A DNA stretch of 21,554 bases from JBBDIM01 sp040880405 (lineage in GTDB: Bacteria > Planctomycetota > Planctomycetia > Pirellulales > Pirellulaceae): contig JBBDIM010000130.1 in NCBI GenBank assembly GCA_040880405.1, forward strand, positions 1-21,554. Direction: 5' to 3'. Below the pieces are notes generated by a model, which was not told where the DNA came from, did not search any database, and saw only the letters and a program-made list of their open reading frames with translations. Below, piece by piece: positions 11,541 through 19,400 of the stretch. The position numbers and the translations under genes are program-made. Each line of letters begins with the position of its first letter. Within the stretch, counting starts at the first letter, position 1.

Positions 11541-14249
11541 TCACGCGCGGAACGAAACCTCGCCGACATGTCCGTTGTAGGAATTCTCATCAGGGTTTTC
11601 GAGCGACCGCAGGTAGGTCTCGATGTTGCGGAGCGCGAACTGGCCACCCGGCTCCAAAGCCTCCTCTGCGATGGGAATCTCGACATCACCCTTCTCTTCC
11701 ATGGGGGGTAGCGGAGGGGAAAGCAGGAGATCGGGGCCCGCCTGAGCGGCTTGTTCCTGATTGAACCAATGCAGGAACGAGGTCCGCGTGATCACGCCGG
11801 TGGGTTGACCATCGCGGACGACGATCACGCGGCGGATGGCCGCCTGGGCCAGGAACTCAAACACCTTTCCGGCCGGATCGTCTTCGTTGAAGAAGATCAC
11901 GTCGCGGCGCATGGCGCTGGAGACCGATTCCTCCAGGTGAAATCGTTTGGTCAATAGCGGCATCAAATCTTTCTCGGAAACGATGCCGACCAGATTCCCC
12001 TGTAAGTCGACTACCGGAGCACAGTTCAAGCGGTGCCGCAGTAAAAAGCGGATCGCTTCGCGAATGGTGAAGCTTTCTCGCATGCAAAACACGGGGTGCA
12101 TCACTTCTTTGGCCAAGACATTCCCCAACGGCGCGATCGCCTCCTGTGGGCAATTGCCCAGTGAGAGCGTATCGCGGAGCTCATCTCGTGAGACAACACG
12201 GTTTTTACCGAACTTTTTGGCAACGGTCAGGCACTCTTCCGTGAGGTTGATTAGCGAGTCGAGGTTCTTGGTATCGGCCATGTTCTGGGCCGCGCCGAAA
12301 CTGGCGGTGATATGAAGTGTCTCATCCCCGATTTGGAACGAGGTCCGCTGAATTCTCTCGCGGAGCTTTTCCGCGAATTGGTAGGCTTGAATCTCCGTCA
12401 GCTCCGGCAAAATCACCATGATTTTGTCGGCCGGCAAGCGGCAGGTGTAATCGCTCATCCGCATCGTCCCTTCCACCAGACGCGCGACCTGTTGCAGCAC
12501 GGCGTCCCCTCCGGCGTATCCGCGCTCGCAATTGATTCGATCGAAGTCGTCGATATCCAGCAGCATGCAGGAAAGAGGAAGACGGTAGCGACAGGTCCGG
12601 TACCACTCGCGGCGGAGTTGTTCGTCCAGATAACGCCGAGTGGCCAATCCGGTCAGTGGATCGTTCCGGGCGATTTTTCGGAGTTGGTTTTCCAGATCGA
12701 CCACGCGGCTGGCCGACTTGAATCGGGCCAACAACTCCTCTCGGCAGATTGAAGTACTAAGGAAGTCGTCCGCCCCAGCCTGATAGGCCTCGATCATCGT
12801 TTCGGAATTGTACTGCGAGGGGATGACGATCGTGTAAACGTAGTGGGGCAGATGTTCGTTGCGAATCCAGCGGCAAAGGGTTTCGCCATCGCCGTGATCC
12901 ATTTTCCAGTCGGTAATGACAAAGCGAGGGCAATCCTCTTGGATCATCTGTGTCGCCGTTTCGACATCAGCGCAGGTTCGAACCCGATACGAGGATCGTT
13001 CCAGCCAATTGGAAATCAAGTGCAGGACCGCTGAATCCTGCTGGAGAATCAGGACTTTTTCTCCGGTGGGGTTGGCCATTTTAGCCATCTCCATGCCGGT
13101 CAAGTGTCGCGTACCGCCTGGTCTAGTGGCATGTGAGAAATAAGAGTGCTCGCTTTGATCGGCGACGATTAGGAGGAAATCGTCGTAAACCTTTTCGAAG
13201 GCAACGACGACCGCTGGATCGAAATGTTTCCCCCGTTCCGAGAGGATCAACGCTTTGGCCTCCTCCGGCGGCATCGCCTCCTTGTATACCCGGCGGCTGG
13301 TCAAGGCATCGAACACATCCGCCACCGCGACGATCCGCGCAGCGAGCGGGATATTGGTTCCCTTCAATCCTTCCGGGTAGCCTGTTCCATCCCACCGCTC
13401 GTGATGGTACCGCGCGATTTGCGCCGCCATGTGAAAGAAGCTGCCGCTCGGGCCGCTCGTCGCGGCGTCTTCCAAGGTGTCGGCCCCGATGCTGGCATGG
13501 GTCTTCATCACCTCGAATTCATCGGTGGTGAGCTTGCCCGGCTTGAGGAGAATGGCGTCGGAGATGCCAACCTTCCCAATGTCATGCAGAGGACTGGATC
13601 GATACAGATCGTTTAAAAACTGCTCGTTGATCACCTCAACATACGGTTCCTCGTGTCGCAGATGTTCCGCCAATATCTGGGCATAGGCCCGCATTCGGAT
13701 CAGGTGCTCTCCCGTTTCGGTATCGCGGGAGTCGGCCAACTTGGCCAGGGCGAAAACCGCAATATCCTGGGTCGCCTGGATCGCCACCGCTCGGGCATCG
13801 ATCACGCGTTCCAGTTCCTTGCTATAGTTCTCGAGCTTCTTTTCGGCGTCGACGGCCCTGGTCAGGGCGCTTCGGAGACGGAGCTGGACCTCGATTTTGG
13901 CGGTCAGTTCCGTGCGGCGAATCGTTTTGGCGACAAAATCGTCCGCCCCGGCCGAGAATGCTTCTAGCCGCGCCTGTTCGTTCTCGTCGCTACTGAAGAT
14001 CAGGATCTGGATCGCTTTGTGCGGATACCTTCCCCGGATCTCGGCGCAAATGGCGGGACCTTCTAAGTCGGGCAGGTGATAGTCGAGCAGGATCAACTCA
14101 GGATCGAACTTTTCGATCAGCTCGAGGCATTGTTTGCCCGACTCCGCTTCCCGCACTTCGTACCGCTGGGCAAGCAAACCGGAGAGTTCGCGTCGGATCA
14201 GTCGGGTGTCATCTACGATGAGCAGGCGGTTGAGCATAGCCGTTTTCAT
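11541..14249 (-). CDS. REC - HD-GYP - REC - degenerate GGDEF - CBS pair signalling protein
   Basis: This 902-residue cytoplasmic protein has five parts. REC1 (about 7-125) has D13/D14, phospho-acceptor D56, S86 and K108, all intact. HD-GYP (about 160-365) has H222-D223-I-G-K226, H251, H282-H283 and G290-Y-P292, complete for c-di-GMP hydrolysis. REC2 (about 398-513) keeps D447, but the conserved lysine is T499 and only D405 remains of the acidic pair, so it is probably a pseudo-receiver. The GGDEF domain (about 525-690) reads PADKI (606-610) in place of GGDEF, so cyclase activity is unlikely. It keeps RMSD (597-600), exactly five residues upstream, the canonical I-site spacing. Two CBS motifs (about 711-828) end the fold, followed by an acidic tail. 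The start is the ATG at 14249; the ATG at 14237 is an alternative, since neither has a good ribosome site. No histidine kinase is adjacent. Confidence 0.93.
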   Translation of the reverse strand: MKTAMLNRLLIVDDTRLIRRELSGLLAQRYEVREAESGKQCLELIEKFDPELILLDYHLPDLEGPAICAEIRGRYPHKAIQILIFSSDENEQARLEAFSAGADDFVAKTIRRTELTAKIEVQLRLRSALTRAVDAEKKLENYSKELERVIDARAVAIQATQDIAVFALAKLADSRDTETGEHLIRMRAYAQILAEHLRHEEPYVEVINEQFLNDLYRSSPLHDIGKVGISDAILLKPGKLTTDEFEVMKTHASIGADTLEDAATSGPSGSFFHMAAQIARYHHERWDGTGYPEGLKGTNIPLAARIVAVADVFDALTSRRVYKEAMPPEEAKALILSERGKHFDPAVVVAFEKVYDDFLLIVADQSEHSYFSHATRPGGTRHLTGMEMAKMANPTGEKVLILQQDSAVLHLISNWLERSSYRVRTCADVETATQMIQEDCPRFVITDWKMDHGDGETLCRWIRNEHLPHYVYTIVIPSQYNSETMIEAYQAGADDFLSTSICREELLARFKSASRVVDLENQLRKIARNDPLTGLATRRYLDEQLRREWYRTCRYRLPLSCMLLDIDDFDRINCERGYAGGDAVLQQVARLVEGTMRMSDYTCRLPADKIMVILPELTEIQAYQFAEKLRERIQRTSFQIGDETLHITASFGAAQNMADTKNLDSLINLTEECLTVAKKFGKNRVVSRDELRDTLSLGNCPQEAIAPLGNVLAKEVMHPVFCMRESFTIREAIRFLLRHRLNCAPVVDLQGNLVGIVSEKDLMPLLTKRFHLEESVSSAMRRDVIFFNEDDPAGKVFEFLAQAAIRRVIVVRDGQPTGVITRTSFLHWFNQEQAAQAGPDLLLSPPLPPMEEKGDVEIPIAEEALEPGGQFALRNIETYLRSLENPDENSYNGHVGEVSFRA
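13077..13092 (-). promoter_or_regulatory. Possible internal ribosome binding site and start within the signalling gene
   Basis: On the minus strand, GGAGA (13092-13088) lies 8 bases before an in-frame ATG (13079-13077), codon 391. That codon begins MANPTGEKVLILQQDS, which reads like the natural start of a response regulator. Initiation here would yield a 512-residue REC2-GGDEF-CBS protein. The spacing is seen; use is inferred. Confidence 0.4.
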
Positions 14250-14592
14250 TTGTCGTGAGTTGCGTAAAGGCCCACCACGTGACTTCGTTTGCGGAGGCGA
14301 AAAACGGGGTGTGAAAAACCTTACGTTGCGGCATGCGGAGGGCAAGTTAGCAGCTACCAAGAAATGGGGGTGCGGGATTGTTTAAGGACAGCCCAATCAG
14401 GCCTTTTCCGATAAACACGGCACCCTATCCGTTACAGGTTGGGTAATCGCGTCAAAGAGCCTATGTTCGACGCCAAGGATTAGGGAAATACCCAACGTTC
14501 TCGGGAATAAAAAATTCTTGGCGCGTTGAGCGGAAGGAATCGATGACACGGGTTATGCGATTTATTTGCTCGTCTGATCGGCGGGTGGTAGG
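14250..14592. promoter_or_regulatory. Divergent upstream region of the signalling gene and the SUFU gene
   Basis: About 340 bases without a gene. Promoters for both divergent units must lie here, but I see no -35/-10 pair of good spacing on either strand. An A-rich tract lies at 14509-14516. No strong repeat was noted. Confidence 0.35.
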
Positions 14593-15336
14593 ATGGCGAG
14601 CCCCCCATCTCGGATTCCGCCATTCCGGAATCCGTACCCTTTTCAGGAACGAGCCTTGCGCCCCAACGACAACGACTCGCCAGACCCACGGCGCGATGAC
14701 AGCGACCATTCCGCGGATTCGGACACCCAGGACGAAGCCGCCATGGATCAATGGTACGAGCGGAAAACCGCCTTGTTGGTCGAGCACCTCGGAACGGAGT
14801 ACGAGATGGTGATGCACGCGATCATCCCGTTCGCCTTGGGCGGAGGGCTCGACTTGTACTATTTCACCGAGGGTCTCCCCGGGACGGTGATCGCCACCAA
14901 AGAGCTGAGCGAGGTGCCGGGCGAAGGCTCCCGCAACGAGGTTTTCCACTCGTACGAACTTGCGATGGCGACCCGGCATGCGTTGGATTTGGATCAGGCG
15001 AAGGACCCGGAAACACCCCTCGGCCAGGCCCATGCCAACATGAACGCGATCCTCAACCTGATCGCCCTGTACAGCGCCGAGGCGAGTCTCAATCCGCACG
15101 AGACCTGCGAGTTTCCGGCCGAGATGGAGGATGTCGGGGGGAAGTGCCTGGTTTTCGACGGGCTGACCTCGTTCGATTTTGACCAACCGCAAGACTTTGG
15201 TATCCTCTGGATTATCGAAGTCTTCCGCAGCGAAATGAACTTTGCGCGGCAGGAGGGAACTCCCGCCCTGTTGGAACGCTTGCGGCTCGCGGGTCATTAC
15301 CCCTACAGCGATATGGATCGAGAACCGGTGGCGTAG
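14593..15336 (+). CDS. Suppressor-of-fused (SUFU) domain protein
   Basis: This 247-residue cytoplasmic protein has a SUFU domain from about 70 to 240. Family-like stretches are GLDLYYFTEGLPGTVIATKELSE (85-107), YELAMATRHA (121-130) and the C-terminal FGILWIIEVFRSEMNFARQEGTPALLERLRLAG (202-234). The last corresponds to the ILWLVPIxxxExxFxxxxGxxALLELL end of bacterial SUFU proteins. In animals SUFU restrains Gli factors in Hedgehog signalling. In bacteria the family is widespread, has been proposed to include immunity proteins to polymorphic toxins, and otherwise lacks a known role. The N-terminal 50 residues are Pro/Asp/Ser-rich and may be a disordered tail or non-coding; an internal ATG at 14743 (MDQWYERK) would give 197 residues, closer to the bare domain. 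Neither start has a strong ribosome site. A desaturase-type gene follows after 56 bp, possibly co-transcribed. No toxin gene is adjacent. Confidence 0.78.
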   Translation: MASPPSRIPPFRNPYPFQERALRPNDNDSPDPRRDDSDHSADSDTQDEAAMDQWYERKTALLVEHLGTEYEMVMHAIIPFALGGGLDLYYFTEGLPGTVIATKELSEVPGEGSRNEVFHSYELAMATRHALDLDQAKDPETPLGQAHANMNAILNLIALYSAEASLNPHETCEFPAEMEDVGGKCLVFDGLTSFDFDQPQDFGILWIIEVFRSEMNFARQEGTPALLERLRLAGHYPYSDMDREPVA

Positions 15337-15380
15337 CGATACCACCCACCGGACCAGATGACGGATTGCGCGTTCACATT

Positions 15381-15388
15381 AAGGAAGG
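15381..15388 (+). promoter_or_regulatory. Ribosome binding site deciding the desaturase start
   Basis: AAGGAAGG at 15381-15388 precedes the ATG at 15393. It lies inside the reading frame that would start at the ATG at 15366, so the later ATG is preferred. Confidence 0.65.
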
Positions 15389-15392
15389 TGCC

Positions 15393-16268
15393 ATGATCAC
15401 CACCGAGCAACTTCAGCGGCTATTCCAGGTAATGGTTGCCGCTTCCCTCGGCGAGCTGTTTTGGTATGCCGTGCTGGCGTTTGCCGTTTGGCTGTTTTTC
15501 TATGTGCTGTTTCGCAACGCGCTGCGGTGGCGGAAGATCTCGACCCAGGACGCCACTTCCCGCCAGATTGCCCGCGAGATTGCCTTTTCACTGCGGAGCA
15601 TCGCGATTTACGGCCTGGTGACCGCGGCGGTGGTTTACGCCAGGATGCATGGCTGGACTTTGCTCTATCTTGAACCGGGCAAGTTTGGCTGGCTCTGGTT
15701 GTTCAGTAGCGTGCTCGTGATGGTGGTGATCCATGACGCCTATTTCTATTGGACCCACCGGTTGATGCACCACAAGCGGCTCTACCGCTTCTTCCACCGC
15801 ACGCATCACCTCTCGACCAGCCCTACCCCTTGGGCCGCTTATGCCTTCAGCCCGGCCGAGGCCTTGGTCCAAGCCGGCATTGGCCCGCTGATTGTGTTTA
15901 CGATTCCGTCCCATCCGGCCGCTTTCGGGATATTCATGATCTGGCAGATCGGCTTCAATGTGGTCGGGCACTGCGGCTACGAGGTTTGGCCGAATTGGTT
16001 TTTGCGGAGCCCCTTAGGAAAGATTTTGAACACAGTGACCCACCATGGCCTCCATCATGAGAAGTTCCGCGGCAACTATGGCCTCTACTTCAATTTCTGG
16101 GATCGAGTGATGGGCACCAACCACCCGCAGTACGTCCCCCGCTTCGAACTGGCCACCGGCGGAGTTGCGACACCGATCTCGACACCAGTCTCGGCTCCCC
16201 ACTTCGGCCCATCACCCCCCGTGATGCCGACTCCATCTCAGCCGGAAACCGCGACATCCCGCGTGTAG
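15393..16268 (+). CDS. Sterol desaturase / fatty acid hydroxylase family membrane protein
   Basis: This 291-residue integral membrane di-iron oxygenase of the ERG3/FAH-hydroxylase superfamily has hydrophobic segments near 20-40, 68-84, 98-113 and 160-192. The iron-binding histidine clusters are all present: H122-RLM-H126 (with H114-D115 before it), H135-RT-H138-H139, H193, and H217-H218-GL-H221-H222. The end of the fold, FRGNYGLYFNFWDRVMGT (225-242), is the usual family signature. Members hydroxylate or desaturate lipids, including sterols, fatty acids, carotenoids and hopanoid-like substrates; the sequence does not say which. The C-terminal 40 residues are Pro/Ser/Thr-rich and probably disordered. 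It starts 56 bp after the SUFU gene. No other lipid-pathway gene is in the window. Confidence 0.9.
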   Translation: MITTEQLQRLFQVMVAASLGELFWYAVLAFAVWLFFYVLFRNALRWRKISTQDATSRQIAREIAFSLRSIAIYGLVTAAVVYARMHGWTLLYLEPGKFGWLWLFSSVLVMVVIHDAYFYWTHRLMHHKRLYRFFHRTHHLSTSPTPWAAYAFSPAEALVQAGIGPLIVFTIPSHPAAFGIFMIWQIGFNVVGHCGYEVWPNWFLRSPLGKILNTVTHHGLHHEKFRGNYGLYFNFWDRVMGTNHPQYVPRFELATGGVATPISTPVSAPHFGPSPPVMPTPSQPETATSRV

Positions 16269-16360
16269 GCACGGCGGGCGACCGCAAGGGCGATTACTTT
16301 CCCGGCACATTTGACCAATTTCCGACTTGCTTGGCGTAACACCTGGCCGATTGCGGCAAT

Positions 16361-16366
16361 TATAAT
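16361..16366 (+). promoter_or_regulatory. Candidate -10 box (TATAAT) before the large ThuA gene
   Basis: A consensus TATAAT at 16361-16366 lies 65 bases before the ATG at 16432. No good -35 box is seen at 16-18 bases; TTGGCG at 16331 is 24 bases away. It is a candidate only, since AT-rich hexamers arise by chance. Confidence 0.35.
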
Positions 16367-16431
16367 GCGAGGCCCGGACTGGCTTGTCCGCGCATTCATG
16401 ATCGTCCCCCTTCCACCGCCGACATTGCCCC

Positions 16432-19400
16432 ATGAATTGCTTTTCCCGCTTAGGCGTGATCGCCCTGCTGTTGTCCGCCACGACTTTCACGGTCCTGGCC
16501 GAGGATCGCGTCGCCACCAAGCCGCTCCAAATCTTGCTGGTCACCGGTGGTTGCTGCCACGATTATGAGACGCAGAAGAACATCATCAAAAAAGGCTTGG
16601 AGGCCCGGGCCCACTGTGAAGTGACGGTCGTCCACCAAGGGGGCACCACCACCGATACCCGGATTCCATTGTACGAAGACCCCAACTGGGCCAAGCCGTA
16701 CGACGTGGTGATCCACAACGAGTGCTTCGCCGGAGTCGCCGATCCCGCTTGGACCGCCCGGGTCTTGAAGCCGCATCAGGAAGGGATACCAGCGGTGGTG
16801 GTCCACTGCGCGATGCACTGTTACCGGGACAAGACCGACGAGTGGTTCAAGTTCTGCGGCGTCACCTCCCACGGACATGGCCCCGCCTATCCGCACGCGG
16901 TGCTCAACTCGGCGGGCGATCATCCGGTGATGGAAGGCTTTGGCGCGGCCTGGGCCAACCCGGCCGGTGAGCTGTACCGGATCGAAAAGGTCTGGCCCAA
17001 CACGACGCCCTTGGCAGTCGCCAAGGATCGTGAGAAAGGGACCGAGGAGGTTTGCGTCTGGACCAATATGTATGGCGATACCCGCGTGTTCGGCACGACG
17101 CTTGGTCATCATAACGAGACCGTCTCGGACGAGACCTTCCTCAACCTCCTGACCCGCGGCACCATGTGGGCCGCCGATAAGCTGGAGGACGACTACCTCC
17201 GCGAGCCCTCCACCGAGCCGTACCTCATTCCGGTCGATCTTGCGAAGGGAAAAAAGGGGACCGCCTCAAGCGAAGAGACCGACAAGAACAACCTCGTCGC
17301 CCACGCCTTCGACGGCCAACCAGGCACCCGCTGGTGCGCAAACGGCCCCGACGTGCCGCAGTGGTTGGCGGTCGATTTGGGCAAGCCGGAAAAGCTGACC
17401 GGGGCTCGCCTGGAGTTTGAATCGTCCGGCAGTGTCTATCAATACCGCCTGGAAGGGAGCGCCGACGGCAGCGAGTGGAAGACGCTGGTCGATCGCTCCA
17501 ACAATGAAGACGAAAAAACCCACGAGCTAGATTTCCAAGCAGACGGCATCCGCCATGTCCGCGCCTATGTCTTGGCCAATCGGCAAGGTGGCTGGGCCAG
17601 CATTCGGCAGTTCGCGGTGTTTGGCACCGAGATGATCGAAGTCGACCCAGCCCAAGCGAGTCAAAAAGAGGATGACGCTCGGCTCTCGGATGTGACGCTG
17701 CCCGAAGGCTTCGTGAAAACCCTGTTCGCCGCTCCGCCGGCGGTTAATTACCCGGTGTTCGTGGCGGCGGCCGAGAATGGGGACGTCTATGTCTCGGTCG
17801 ACAAGAATGGTTCGCTCGACCGGGAACCACGCCGGGGGGCGATTCACCGCCTCCGCGACTACACCGGCGACGGCAAGGCGGATGAGGTGACGCTGTTCGT
17901 GCCGGATGTCGATTCTCCCCGCGGGATTGTGTGGGATCGCGATCGGCTCTACGTCATGCACCCACCCCACTTGAGCGCCTTCATCGACCACAACGGCGAC
18001 GGCCGGGCCGACGAGCAGCAAATTTTGGTCAAGGACATCGCGTTCGGGTTCAAAGACCGACCCGCCGACCACACTTCCAACGGTGTCACCTTGGGAATTG
18101 ACGGTTGGCTTTACTTAGCGATCGGCGATTTCGGCTTCATGCAGGCCGAGGGGACCGACGGCCGCAAGATGCAAATGCGGGGTGGCGGCGTCGTGCGGGT
18201 TCGGCCCGATGGGACTGGCCTAGAGATCTACAGCAGCGGCACCCGGAATAACCTGGAAGTCGGGCTCGACCCGCTCCTCAGCGGCTTTACCCGCGATAAC
18301 ACCAACGACGGCGACGGCTGGGACACCCGGCTCCATCATTTCAGCGGGCTGGAGGATCATGGGTATCCGCGGCGGTACAAGTTTTTCAATGACGAGATCG
18401 TCCAACCGTTGGCCGATTACGGTGGCGGTTCCGGATGCGGGGCCCTCTACATGGATGAGGCTGGCTTTCCGGCCGGATTCGGCAACGCCCTCTACTCGGC
18501 TGACTGGGGTCGCGGCTGGATCTATCGGCACCTTTTGGAGCCGGCCGGTGCAACCTTCACGCTCGACCAGAACGAGTTCATCCGGATGACCCGGCCGACC
18601 GACTTGGATGTCGACGCCCAAAGCAACATCTATGCGAGTAGCTGGAAAGGGGCAACCTTCAAATACGACGGCGAGGATGTCGGCTACATCGTCAAGGTCA
18701 CCCCCAAGGGATACGAGGCCCCGCCTGTGCCCGATTTCCCCGCGCTGGCGGAAGAGGACCTGGTCCCCATTTTGAAAGCGCCCAGCCACCGCCTGCGGCT
18801 TGCGGCCCAGCGCGAACTGCTGGCCCGCGGTTTGACGGACGAGATCGTGCGGCAGGTGAAGGTGATTGTGGGGGATCAAAACCAATCACTCGCAACGCGG
18901 GTCGCCGCGATGTATCTGCTGAAACAGGCCCTGGAGTCTGGCAGTCACGCATTCATCGCCGAGACCGCCATGCACGATGCGGAGCTCCGTCCTCTCGCGA
19001 TTCGGGCCTTGGCCGATCGCTGGGACCAACAGCAAGACATCCCGCTGCAGGTAATTGTCGATGGCCTCAAGGACGAACTCCCACGGACCCGTTTGGAATC
19101 GGCCGTGGCGCTCGCTCGGCTTAATCAGGCAGACGAGGCCCGATCGATTGCCTCCCTCCTGGATGACGAGGACGACCTGGTCCGCCACACCGCCTACAAG
19201 GTACTGGCTCAGCTAAACGCTCACGAGGCGTGCTTTTATGTGCTCGACACCCATTCCACCACGCCGCAAATGCGACGGTATGCTCGGTACGCGCTGCAAT
19301 CGATGCATGACGCGAAGGTGGTCGACGGGCTGATTTCCCGCTTAGCGGCGGAGTCCGACCTCCAGCGACGTCAAACCTTATTGATCGCGCTCTGTCGGTT

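Noticed and set aside
14593..16268. A toxin-immunity locus based on the SUFU domain
   Set aside because: Some SUFU proteins are proposed immunity proteins, but no toxin, Rhs or secretion-linked gene is adjacent.
16450..17112. Long antisense frames over the ThuA gene (also 17527-18072, 18220-18885, 19987-20754)
   Set aside because: High-GC shadow ORFs opposite a protein with continuous recognised domains.
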